From positions 62,001 through 126,000 of the forward strand of contig JAKLHY010000010.1 of the NCBI GenBank assembly GCA_022709905.1: a DNA stretch of 64,000 bases, read 5' to 3'. Position 1 is the first letter of the stretch; each line of letters opens with the position of its first letter. Of this stretch, positions 38,862 to 47,220 are shown one piece after another. This DNA comes from Verrucomicrobiota bacterium. GTDB lineage: Bacteria; Verrucomicrobiota; Verrucomicrobiia; Limisphaerales; UBA1319. Below the pieces are notes generated by a model. The model was not told where the DNA came from, did not search any database, and saw only the letters and a list, made by a program, of their open reading frames with translations. Position numbers and translations under genes: made by a program.

Positions 38862-40139
38862 ATGTTTGATTGCCGCTCCGTCGGGTTTGGGATTGCCTTT
38901 TTTATCGCTGGAACCGGGCTTGCCCAGGATAAACCCAACGCCTCGCCGGTTGAGGAGTGGACACGGTTCCGCGGCCCAAATGGCAGCGGTATCAGTTTGG
39001 CCACCAACATTCCCGCCACCTGGTCTCCGAACGATTTCGCATGGAAAACAGCTCTTCCCGGCCGAGGTCACTCCTCCCCGGTTATCTGGGGCAACCGTAT
39101 TTTTGTGACCAGCGGCGACGAGGTAACAGGCAAGCGCTGGATTCTATGCCTTCACGCGAGCGATGGCACAATCCGCTGGCAACGGGAATACCCGTCCAGA
39201 ACATTTCCCAAAAATCGTGACAACAGCTATGCTACCTCGACACCCGCAGTCGACCGTAATCATGTGTTTTTCTATTGGACGACTCCTGATGAAATCACAT
39301 TGCTCGCACTGGACCATGATGGCAAGGATACCTGGCGTCGCAACCTGGGCCCATTCACCAGCCAACACGGCAGTGGGACTTCGCCCATCGTTTTTGGGGA
39401 CCTTGTCCTGGTAAACAATCTGCAGGAAGGCAAAAGCTCTTTGCTCGGTCTTGACTCCACAACAGGAATAACACGCTGGCAGATCGAGCGCCGGACAGCC
39501 AAAGTCGCCTATTCGACACCCTGTGTCTACCAACCCGAAAACGGCCCGCCGCAGATCATTTTTACGAGTACGAGCCATGGTCTGAGCAGCATCAATCCGC
39601 AAGATGGCCGGGTAAACTGGGAAATCACGAATGCCTTTCCGATGCGTGCTGTTGGTTCACCAATAATCGCATCTGGAAAAATCATTGCCACGTGTGGCGA
39701 AGGTGGAGTCGGCCTGCGGCTAGTGGCTGTGCGCCCCGGGGCGATGCGCGAGGTTCCTCCTCTTGTCTATGAGTTGTCCAGATCGATTCCCTATGTCCCC
39801 ACCCCGTTATATAAGGATGATGTTCTGTTCTTGTGGGCAGATAATGGGCTTGTGGCGGGCCATCGCGCCGACACTGGAGAGCGGATGTGGCAAATAAGAA
39901 TCCAGGATAGTTTCTATGGTTCGCCTATATGGATGAACCGTCATCTCTACTGCCTGTCGAAAAACGGCACTCTTTATGTCGTGGCCCTGCTTGAAAAACC
40001 GGAGGTGTCAGCCGCGATCCCCCTTGGCGAAGCCGCTTTTTCCACGCCGGCAGTCGCAGGTGGCAGAATGTTTTTTCGCACCGAGTCACACCTGTTCGCG
40101 ATCGGCGGCGAAAAGCCCATGCTCCAAAAGGCAAGATAA
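38862..40139 (+). CDS. Secreted PQQ-like beta-propeller protein
   Basis: The 425-residue product has a leader (about residues 1-21, to GLAQ) and then WTRFRGPNGSG, the conserved entry of Verrucomicrobia/Planctomycetes PQQ_2 propellers. Blades follow with motifs ILCLHASDGTIRWQRE, LLALDHDGKDTWRR, LLGLDSTTGITRWQ and VAGHRADTGERMWQ. Relatives include BamB and alcohol dehydrogenase-like propellers; without a catalytic domain this is more likely a scaffold or binding protein. Its stop overlaps the start of a 33-codon ORF (TAATG). Confidence 0.85.
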   Translation: MFDCRSVGFGIAFFIAGTGLAQDKPNASPVEEWTRFRGPNGSGISLATNIPATWSPNDFAWKTALPGRGHSSPVIWGNRIFVTSGDEVTGKRWILCLHASDGTIRWQREYPSRTFPKNRDNSYATSTPAVDRNHVFFYWTTPDEITLLALDHDGKDTWRRNLGPFTSQHGSGTSPIVFGDLVLVNNLQEGKSSLLGLDSTTGITRWQIERRTAKVAYSTPCVYQPENGPPQIIFTSTSHGLSSINPQDGRVNWEITNAFPMRAVGSPIIASGKIIATCGEGGVGLRLVAVRPGAMREVPPLVYELSRSIPYVPTPLYKDDVLFLWADNGLVAGHRADTGERMWQIRIQDSFYGSPIWMNRHLYCLSKNGTLYVVALLEKPEVSAAIPLGEAAFSTPAVAGGRMFFRTESHLFAIGGEKPMLQKAR

Positions 40140-40240
40140 TGAAAAAGGCATCACTATTGTTTCTCATTATGGGTTTAAGTCTGATGCGAGGCATGTGCGG
40201 ATACTCGAATGTAAGTACCCGTTCTATAATGCCTAGCTGA
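40139..40240 (+). CDS. Small hydrophobic leader-like peptide, 33 codons
   Basis: The ATG overlaps the stop of the propeller gene. The product begins MKKASLLFLIMGLSLM, a good signal-peptide or lipoprotein-type leader, and has a Cys at position 20 before a short polar tail. It could be a true small exported peptide translated by coupling, or the front end of a longer secreted protein that was cut. No similar sequence is known to me. Confidence 0.4.
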   Translation: MKKASLLFLIMGLSLMRGMCGYSNVSTRSIMPS

Positions 40241-40304
40241 CGGAGAGGACCGAATCTAAACTGAATCCTGTGGTGGAAACCAACTACGTGCGATAACGTC
40301 TTCC

Positions 40305-42161
40305 ATGATGAAACAACTGATGGCCCAACTCGGATGCCCACTCCTTATCCTCGGTGCTGTGTCCCTGACCGGGTTACCAACCCATCCCGAGTTCAAGGAC
40401 AATGTGCTCTTCGTCGAGACGCACGACTTCGTTTGCAAGCCCGAAGACTCGCCGAATCCCAGCCACAGTCATCACGAGTTCGGCAATGCTGAGACGTATT
40501 TTCTCGTGGGTGATGCCCTTGGGAAGGGAATGGTCACACTTCTGGAAGCCAACAAATCTTCACCAGCGGGAATCGGCGGAGATACTCGGGCCCAGAGGCA
40601 GCAAGAAGCTGAGTTCGGCTTAGTTACAGAGCATTCCGACGGTTTGCATGGATACATCGGCTTTAGTCACGAGAAACTACCCCCTCAATCGACCTTCAGC
40701 GCCGGCATGGGCTTCTACGCCGCTGTCTGGCCACTGGTGGACCAGCCACTGGCCCATTTTCAAATTGGACTGCCTAGTGCGTGGATTACGCCGGACAATT
40801 CGGACAACCTGGACCAACCGTTGGCGCCGGAGGGAACGCTGGCCCGGCAGTGGCGGGAACGGGGCCCCACCTGGAGCAGCGTATTTCAAACGGTCGAAGG
40901 CGGCCTGGGCTACTGGGCGGGCAACCATTTTCGCTACGGCCCGCCGAAGTTCAGCATGAACGCTACCCCCCAGTGTTACGACTACGAAATCGGCTCGCCG
41001 GGTTGGTCATTCTTCTACAGCGACGAAGCGCTGCCGGATAATCGCCTGGGCATCGCACAACTCAGCAACCGGCTTCTGATTCCTCCGGATGGGCTAACGT
41101 TCCACGGCATCCCCAACGGTGAATTTCTGGGTTATACCTGGATGGTCTTGCCCTTCACCGATGCCACCAAGGGCGAACCACCCACGGGAGACCAGAGTTG
41201 GACTTGCTTTCTCAGCTCAGCCAACTTCAATGGTCCGATCGCTTATTACATCCCGGAAACCTGGAGCAAAATCGGCAAGCTGTTCAACTATCCATTCCTC
41301 TATGGACGCGGACTCGACGCCCGCCCGGGCATCATGGGTGGCGGCGCCATGGAGATCAACACCGTGCCCCGTTTCGACGCCAAAGATGCCCAGGGAACGC
41401 TCTACTCGAAGATACCGAAGTTGCGGTTCCCGATCGACGCGTCAGGCAAAGCATTCCTGGTGCAAGATGTCACCTACTACTCGAAGAGGGCCCTTTACGA
41501 CGCCTTCAAAGTCTGGCGCGATGGCGGTCCCTCCTGCTCCGGAAGATTCGATGAAAAGGGTGCCTGGAAACCCAAGCTGAACACTCGGACCACGCGCTAC
41601 GACCAGGCTGGTAAGACAATGACTGGTGTGGAGCGAGTCTTTGACACCCGGGTATTCCCAGGCGGCGTATGGGGTTTGCAGTGGTTCACCAATGACATCA
41701 GCCCGCAAGGTCTGTTCCCGCAATACTTCAAACGCGTTGGAGAAGAATCCGTCGCCGTGGCCGCCGCGCAGGTGCCTGCGGAAACCAAGCTGCTCACCCA
41801 GGAATTCAAGCAGGCACAGCCAGGCAAGCCTTACACATCACCTGCCAGAGGTGCCTGGAGTCAACCCGGCCCGAAACTCGGACCGTTCACGACCAAGCTC
41901 GCTGACGGTTCTGTGGTTACGTACTCATGGTATCGTTTCGTCGATCAGCCCTCCTTCCAGCAGTACGCTTGGAACGAGGAAAAGAAAGCGAAGCTGCAGG
42001 CGCTGGTGGAAAAGCTTCACGCGAACTGGCCTGCTGACCAGCACTACATGGCACCTCCCACTCTTGGAACGTTGGTCACCATCGATCCACACCTGCTTGT
42101 GATGCCTCCCCAAGGTCTGGAAGTGGGTTATGTGCCTATCGTAATACATCAAGCCAGGTAA
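40305..42161 (+). CDS. Secreted protein of unknown family
   Basis: The 618-residue product has a leader (GCPLLILGAVSLTG) followed by FKDNVLFVETHDFVCKPEDSPN. Many Trp, Tyr and Gly residues and motifs such as GYIGFSHEKLPPQ, SPGWSFFYSDEALPD, FLGYTWMVLPF and AYYIPETWSKIG suggest an all-beta extracellular protein. I recognise no family. Codon use and base composition look like its neighbours. It starts 64 bases after the 33-codon ORF, so it may share the propeller's transcript. Its stop overlaps the end of a kinase fragment on the other strand. Confidence 0.75.
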   Translation: MMKQLMAQLGCPLLILGAVSLTGLPTHPEFKDNVLFVETHDFVCKPEDSPNPSHSHHEFGNAETYFLVGDALGKGMVTLLEANKSSPAGIGGDTRAQRQQEAEFGLVTEHSDGLHGYIGFSHEKLPPQSTFSAGMGFYAAVWPLVDQPLAHFQIGLPSAWITPDNSDNLDQPLAPEGTLARQWRERGPTWSSVFQTVEGGLGYWAGNHFRYGPPKFSMNATPQCYDYEIGSPGWSFFYSDEALPDNRLGIAQLSNRLLIPPDGLTFHGIPNGEFLGYTWMVLPFTDATKGEPPTGDQSWTCFLSSANFNGPIAYYIPETWSKIGKLFNYPFLYGRGLDARPGIMGGGAMEINTVPRFDAKDAQGTLYSKIPKLRFPIDASGKAFLVQDVTYYSKRALYDAFKVWRDGGPSCSGRFDEKGAWKPKLNTRTTRYDQAGKTMTGVERVFDTRVFPGGVWGLQWFTNDISPQGLFPQYFKRVGEESVAVAAAQVPAETKLLTQEFKQAQPGKPYTSPARGAWSQPGPKLGPFTTKLADGSVVTYSWYRFVDQPSFQQYAWNEEKKAKLQALVEKLHANWPADQHYMAPPTLGTLVTIDPHLLVMPPQGLEVGYVPIVIHQAR

Positions 42162-42238
42162 TTCTCCGGCTGATAGCCGTCCACGATAAAGCACAGGTCT
42201 TGGGCTGTGTGTCCAACGCACAGAGCCACGACGCTCAT
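42149..42238 (-). pseudogene. N-terminal fragment of a PfkB-family sugar kinase
   Basis: Thirty codons on the minus strand, starting MSVVALCVGHTAQDLCFIVD, have the PfkB N-terminal pattern (hydrophobic strand, G, then D, as in GLGCTAVDDVLYV of the intact kinase at 43244). The frame stops within the end of the 618-residue gene. Everything after the first strand is gone, so this is the leftover start of a kinase gene removed when the upstream segment arrived. Confidence 0.5.
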
Positions 42239-42374
42239 GGCTGAGGACCTCCCAAACCCAGCTTGCGCTGTGCCATCAACAGATGCTCGATGACGAGGTC
42301 CATGTCTTTCACTTGCGAAGGGGACTTTTGGACTGGCACGCGACTGTTTGTCGTGACAACATCGAGGTCGATTT

Positions 42375-43247
42375 ATGAAGCTGCTGCCCATGAGAACCTT
42401 GCTGCAGGCAGCCTGGAAAGGTGGCTATGCGGTGCCCTCATTCTGCGCGTGGAACGCTGAGACCACCGAAACAGTCCTTCGGGTTGCGGCCCGATTGAAG
42501 GCCCCTGTGATTCTAATGAGCGGTCCGGGAGAATTCCCGCTTAACCCGCCAGAAACCCTGGCAGAGCTATCTCGAGCCTTGGTGGCCCGGTACGGCGTTC
42601 CGTCGGCCCTGCATCTCGACCATGGGGACTCCCCAGAGTTGGTAGACCGATGCATTGCGGCAGGCTACAGCTCGGTGATGCTGGATTACTCGACGCGGTC
42701 CTTTAATGAGAATGTGGGTGCGCTCAAGGCGGTTGTGCAAAAGGCTCATCCCAAGGGAGTCACAGTCGAAGGCGAGATTGGATGCGTAGGGCGCGTCGAT
42801 GATGTAACCCCAGAGGGCGGGAAGACCACAAGCCTCACGGATCCTGCAGACGCGGCGCGCTACGCGGAAATGACTGGTGTGGACGCGCTGGCGGTATCGA
42901 TTGGCAATGCCCACGGCATGTATACGAGACTGCCGGTTTTCGATTTCGAACGACTGGAGCGAATTCGCCAGCATGTGCGGGTCCCGTTGGTGTTGCATGG
43001 CGGCTCGGGTACGCAGCCGGAATACTTGCGAAGGGCGATCGCGTTAGGAATGGCGAAGATCAACGTGGCCAGCGAACTTTGCCAGGCTTTTCGGGAAGGT
43101 TACGCCCGGGCCCACAGTGAGGGAAAATCCGCATGGCTGCCCACGGCATTGGGTGCCATTCAGCCGGCCATTGCCAGCGTGGTGGAAAAGTGGATCGGAC
43201 TGTGCGGTTGCCAGGGGCGCGCCACGGATTGTGCATCCATGGCATGA
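42375..43247 (+). CDS. Class II ketose-bisphosphate aldolase (FbaA/GatY/KbaY-like)
   Basis: The 290-residue product has Asp82/His83 in ALHLDHGDS, Glu in VTVEGEIG, His180 in SIGNAHGMY and His208 in LVLHGGSG: the zinc ligands and catalytic Asp of class II aldolases. They split fructose-, tagatose- or related 1,6-bisphosphates to DHAP and an aldehyde. Its stop overlaps the kinase start (ATGA), so the two form an operon in which the kinase supplies the phosphorylated substrate. Confidence 0.9.
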   Translation: MKLLPMRTLLQAAWKGGYAVPSFCAWNAETTETVLRVAARLKAPVILMSGPGEFPLNPPETLAELSRALVARYGVPSALHLDHGDSPELVDRCIAAGYSSVMLDYSTRSFNENVGALKAVVQKAHPKGVTVEGEIGCVGRVDDVTPEGGKTTSLTDPADAARYAEMTGVDALAVSIGNAHGMYTRLPVFDFERLERIRQHVRVPLVLHGGSGTQPEYLRRAIALGMAKINVASELCQAFREGYARAHSEGKSAWLPTALGAIQPAIASVVEKWIGLCGCQGRATDCASMA

Positions 43248-44182
43248 GCATAAAGCCGGCATCTGCGAACCGCCCGAGGGTCGGGTCCATCGGCGTCCTG
43301 GGATTGGGCTGCACTGCCGTGGATGACGTCCTTTATGTGGCATCGTTTCCGGCCTCCGACGAGAAGATGCGAGTTGAGCGCAGTGCCCGACGCTGTGGGG
43401 GATTGACGGGGGTGGCGCTCGTTACCGCAGCGCGTCTCGGAGCCTGTTGCGAATATGGCGGATGCCTTGGAAACGACGAGTACTCTCGGTGTATCACGGA
43501 GGACTTTCAACGTGAAGGCGTCGGTATCACCCACGCCGCACGGTTGAACGAGGCGCGGGTTGTTCATTCTGTCATCGTGGTGGGGCAGGATACAGCGAGT
43601 CGGAACATTTTCTATGAAGCGAGCGGTTTGATTGGGGCGCATGACTCGCTGCCGGCGGAAGAGGTGATTCTTGCTTCCAAGGTGCTCTTCATTGATCAGT
43701 ACGGCATGCAAGGCAACCTCCGTGCCGCGCGAGTGGCCAGAGACGCCGGCGTGCCGGTGATTGCGGACTTCGAGGATGCCGATGTGCCTCTTTTTGCCGA
43801 AGTGCTGGATTGCGTGGATCACTTGGTGCTATCGGAGGATTTTGCGCGCAAGCTGACAGGAGCGGCCAGTGCGGCGGGTGCTGCCATGGAATTGTGGAGC
43901 GAAAAACGATCAGCCGTCGTGATTACTTCGGGAGGGCAGGGATGCTGGACCGTCTCCGCAGATGCTCCATCCCGAGCCCGTCATCATCCCGCCTTCCCTG
44001 TGAAAGCGGTCGACACTACTGGATGCGGAGACGTTTTCCATGGGGCATACGCCGCGCGGTTGGCACGAGGCGAAATTCTCTCCGGTAGAATTCGTTTTGC
44101 TTCAGCGGCCGCGGCGCTGAAAGCGTCCACCGCGACAATACCAACTCTTGCGACAGTTGAGGAGTTTCTCAGAACTCGCTAA
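43244..44182 (+). CDS. PfkB family carbohydrate kinase
   Basis: The chosen ATG overlaps the aldolase stop; a frame start further upstream lies inside the aldolase gene. The 312-residue product has IGVLGLGCTAVDDVL, the glycine-rich RCGGLTGVALV segment and the PfkB signature 2, VDTTGCGDVFHGAYAA, with catalytic Asp263. It phosphorylates a ketose, ketose phosphate or keto-sugar acid. With the aldolase it forms the lower part of a sugar pathway. Confidence 0.9.
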   Translation: MSIKPASANRPRVGSIGVLGLGCTAVDDVLYVASFPASDEKMRVERSARRCGGLTGVALVTAARLGACCEYGGCLGNDEYSRCITEDFQREGVGITHAARLNEARVVHSVIVVGQDTASRNIFYEASGLIGAHDSLPAEEVILASKVLFIDQYGMQGNLRAARVARDAGVPVIADFEDADVPLFAEVLDCVDHLVLSEDFARKLTGAASAAGAAMELWSEKRSAVVITSGGQGCWTVSADAPSRARHHPAFPVKAVDTTGCGDVFHGAYAARLARGEILSGRIRFASAAAALKASTATIPTLATVEEFLRTR

Positions 44183-44212
44183 GGATTTGTCTCAGACAGG
44201 CTGCTAAGACGG

Positions 44213-45778
44213 CTATTCGGCGACAGGCAAGTAATGAACATCTGCGGGATTCTTGAATAATAGCTCCTTCATGATCCCCGCCGCGCCGTCGAAGTCGAGA
44301 TACAGAGCGGAGTGCTCGTCAGAGACAATTTCGAAAAGCGCGTCGGCGATGGCCAGGCGGGCAGATACATATTTAGCAGCCACCATTTCCACAAAGCGGG
44401 CATCGGTGAAACCGCAGGCGATACTGCGCAAGGGGCCCATGCTGAGCTGGTCACGTACCATGCGGGCGATCTTGTGCCTGCGGAAATAATGCCACCACGG
44501 GCCAGCTGAAACGTTGCCCACCTGCTTGGCGGCGTTGGCCATGTCGTTGTAAAGGAGTTCGTGGGCGGAAATGTACTCAAACTGGACGTGCGGATAGCGC
44601 GTCCAGACCGGGTATTCGTCCTGGGGCAGGTTGGGTATGTACTCCGGGATGGATTGGATTTCGCGTGACCAATCCATGAAATGCCGAGCCCCGCCGCACA
44701 GTTGCAGGCAGACCCCAAAGCGTGAGCCAGCCTCTTTACGTTCTTGACCAATGTCATTCAGGGCCTCGAGCATCGCCTCCGCAACGCAGGCCATGACCTG
44801 TCGGCGGTTCTCCCCATCGCACTGCGTACGGTGATGAGCGAGGGCCCATTCCACCCTGGCCTTCGAATAGGGAGTGCTGAAACGCCAGTCCTGGGCTTGA
44901 AAGCCGTCGACGTAGAGGATCCGGCTCTCGGGATTGGTCTTCGGGCTGCGCAAAATGCGCCAGAAGAAGGCCCGGGTGGCATCCTGCAGTCCCGTCGCGG
45001 TTCTCAGTTCCCGTTCTAGGTACTCTTCAAGATGGAGAATGTACTTCTCGGCTTCGAATTTGTGCCCCTGAGTGAAAAGGCCGAAATCTGTGGCGCGCTC
45101 CGGCCAAAAGAAGCCGTTGAAATCGAACATATTCCACGCTTCGGAATGGGTGGCGTAAGATAGATCTACATCCTTGGGCCGCACTGGTGGCGTCAGAGGA
45201 ATCTTGTCGCGGTTTTCAATGCTCGTCACGTATGCGCGGATGTTGTGATCTTTCAGGACCTGAGCCGCGAACTCCGGATCGTGGCGTTCCGCCGCAATCG
45301 CCTCCGCCACCAGATCCAGGTTCACAGGATCGAGTGGGTCGGTGTCCTTGGGCACACCACGATAAAGCCGAAACATATACCGCAACCACTCCGCGTATTC
45401 AGAATACCGGCTGTCCTGAAGCTGCCCCAACAGGAATCGCGCTGCGGCACGGCGCTCGCACTCCAAATTGGATCCAACCAGCGCGATGGCTTCGTCCAAA
45501 TGGTTCCCCGCGCCTTCAGCGACCTGGGCGAACCAGGAGTAGAAAAGGCCATGGGCGGCGTCGGTCATGGTACGCCGAACCAGTCGCCCACGCCGGATTC
45601 CTTCTTCTACCACCGTGGCCGGGGGGCGGTTGACGGCAGCCTGAGTGCCGGCCAAGTTCCCGGCCGCTAGGGAGGGGGTGAATCCCGTCAGGTCATCCTG
45701 AACGTGCGTGTGCGCATCAATCACCGGCGTGCACATGGCCAACTCCTGAAGCTTCGAGCGAATCTCAGCAGCGTTCAT
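44213..45778 (-). CDS. Uronate isomerase-like (UxaC superfamily) metal-dependent protein
   Basis: The 521-residue product has the amidohydrolase-type metal motif VIDAHTHVQDD (His22, His24) near the N-terminus, conserved TIM-barrel segments (NMFDFNGFFWPERA, QLCGGARHFMDW) and the C-terminal helix pattern of glucuronate isomerase-like proteins (GPLRSIACGFTDARFVEMVAAKY). Classic UxaC has about 470 residues and the motif IIDFHCH, so this is a divergent member and could instead be a decarboxylase or hydrolase. GGGAGAAAGGG lies upstream. It follows the TIM-barrel isomerase gene after 67 bases. Confidence 0.75.
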   Translation of the reverse strand: MNAAEIRSKLQELAMCTPVIDAHTHVQDDLTGFTPSLAAGNLAGTQAAVNRPPATVVEEGIRRGRLVRRTMTDAAHGLFYSWFAQVAEGAGNHLDEAIALVGSNLECERRAAARFLLGQLQDSRYSEYAEWLRYMFRLYRGVPKDTDPLDPVNLDLVAEAIAAERHDPEFAAQVLKDHNIRAYVTSIENRDKIPLTPPVRPKDVDLSYATHSEAWNMFDFNGFFWPERATDFGLFTQGHKFEAEKYILHLEEYLERELRTATGLQDATRAFFWRILRSPKTNPESRILYVDGFQAQDWRFSTPYSKARVEWALAHHRTQCDGENRRQVMACVAEAMLEALNDIGQERKEAGSRFGVCLQLCGGARHFMDWSREIQSIPEYIPNLPQDEYPVWTRYPHVQFEYISAHELLYNDMANAAKQVGNVSAGPWWHYFRRHKIARMVRDQLSMGPLRSIACGFTDARFVEMVAAKYVSARLAIADALFEIVSDEHSALYLDFDGAAGIMKELLFKNPADVHYLPVAE

Positions 45779-45845
45779 ACGTTCCCTTTCTCCCTCACGG
45801 GGTCTCCTGTCGAGTCCGGCGACACCTTTCACTCCAGGCTGCGGC

Positions 45846-46997
45846 CTATTTCGCCATGCCGTCCGTAAATGTCGCGGAGGTCATGGACATGCCCGTGAGG
45901 TGGTCGTTGACCCACTTGATGCCGGCGCTGCAAGCCCCGAGCAGGTGAGGCGCGGGAGCGATCAGAGGCAGAATGCTGTCTTCGGCCTCGCTGTAGATCG
46001 GCATGATGTCGCCGCCGTTGATGGCGCAGAACCGATCGCCCGCCCCGATGGCGAGCAGCATCTTTGCATAACTCTCCAGGTTCACTTCGCCTTCGCCATG
46101 CCCGCAGAACTGATGTCCGCGCTGCGGCCAATCCTCGCTGATCATAAGGGTGGAGGCGCCTGCGAGGTATTTGAAGTTCTTGGCGTGGCTCCCGATAACT
46201 CGAGGCGCTACAAATGGGCTCGTGAAGCGTTGTGTCCAGGTTTCTCCCGCCCAACAGTGGCTAGGATCGCCCCATACGCAGAGAGAGCGATCATAATCGC
46301 ATGCCATAAGGAGCAGTGCGAAGTCGCGGGAGCAAATCGCCCCTGTACCAGGATGGATCTCATGGGCCAGATAGGCTCCCAGCTTATTGGCGCGCGCCCG
46401 GATGTTAGCGGTTTTCTCGCGGAAACGATCGAGTGCTTCGGCCATCATGCTGTCCCAGCCGAAAATCCACGGGTAGCCACTATGGAGGACGGGATGTCCC
46501 CAAAGTCCCCAGAACCAACCGTAGATGCGAATGCCGGCAGCCGTGCCGGCTTCCAGAAGCCCGAGGAGGTATTCCTCCGACCAATCCTCAACATATTGTG
46601 CTCCCTTGGCCACGACGGATGGGGGCACGAACTTGTCCGCATATTCAATACCCCACTTCGCGCTGAGGTGTGCGTATGCAGCGCAATGCGCGCTGATCGT
46701 GGGGGTAACGATCCCCAATCCTTGCAGGATTTGTCGAACTTCCTTCGAATCTCGGAACGTAATCCTGCAATGCTCCCCATGATCGGGGCCATTGAGAAGG
46801 TAGTTGGTGATCATCAGGGAACGGGCACCGCAATCCGTGGCGTACTTGCCAACAGCTTCCAGCGTCTTCAGAGCTCCCGCCAGTTGCCCCGTTTCAACTC
46901 CAGCGACAATTCCAATTTCCTTGCCGCAAGTGAGGTTCAGGCGGGCTCGGGCCGGGTCAAAGTAGCTGTTGAATTCCTTGAAGAACAGTGGGTTCAT
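45846..46997 (-). CDS. Sugar isomerase/epimerase-like TIM barrel protein
   Basis: The 383-residue product resembles the AP-endonuclease-2/xylose isomerase-like barrel. It has metal-ligand candidates in PTISAHCAAYAH, LAHEIHPGTGAI (Glu, His), CVWGDPSHCW (Asp, His) and GEGEVNLESY. AAGGA lies eight bases before the start. There is no leader, so it is cytoplasmic. With the uronate isomerase-like gene downstream it forms a two-gene unit that faces the aldolase/kinase unit, which suggests one pathway. Myo-inositol or keto-inositol-type dehydratases in the same fold are alternatives. Confidence 0.8.
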   Translation of the reverse strand: MNPLFFKEFNSYFDPARARLNLTCGKEIGIVAGVETGQLAGALKTLEAVGKYATDCGARSLMITNYLLNGPDHGEHCRITFRDSKEVRQILQGLGIVTPTISAHCAAYAHLSAKWGIEYADKFVPPSVVAKGAQYVEDWSEEYLLGLLEAGTAAGIRIYGWFWGLWGHPVLHSGYPWIFGWDSMMAEALDRFREKTANIRARANKLGAYLAHEIHPGTGAICSRDFALLLMACDYDRSLCVWGDPSHCWAGETWTQRFTSPFVAPRVIGSHAKNFKYLAGASTLMISEDWPQRGHQFCGHGEGEVNLESYAKMLLAIGAGDRFCAINGGDIMPIYSEAEDSILPLIAPAPHLLGACSAGIKWVNDHLTGMSMTSATFTDGMAK

Positions 46998-47183
46998 AAG
47001 ATGGTCCTTCGTTTTCTGGTGTTATGTTGCGATGAAACACTCAAGTGCTTGCCTTAGCAAGTCGTAACTTGAGAAGAGGGTTCAGTTTATTTGAGATCGA
47101 GAAGACGATCTTCCCGAATGCGCAAGGCCATTAACAAAGGCGAAGGGTGATCGACCCAAGGCATGTGTGACTGGAGCCGCGAC

Positions 47184-47210
47184 GGCCCCTTTTTTTCCCG
47201 AATTTCGCTT
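47184..47210 (+). promoter_or_regulatory. 27-bp shared element before the kinase gene, copy A
   Basis: The element runs from GGCCCCTTTTT to AATTTCGCTT and ends ten bases before the ATG chosen for the kinase gene. A second copy, 23 of 27 identical, ends twelve bases before the TolB-like gene (50849-50875). It may be the recognition site of the ECF sigma factor encoded in this operon, or a leader element. Confidence 0.55.
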
Positions 47211-47220
47211 TATGGGGTAT

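Noticed and set aside
45900..47057. Plus-strand frame of 385 codons opposite the sugar isomerase-like gene
   Set aside because: Antisense shadow with no motifs; the minus-strand protein has metal-site residues and a ribosome site.
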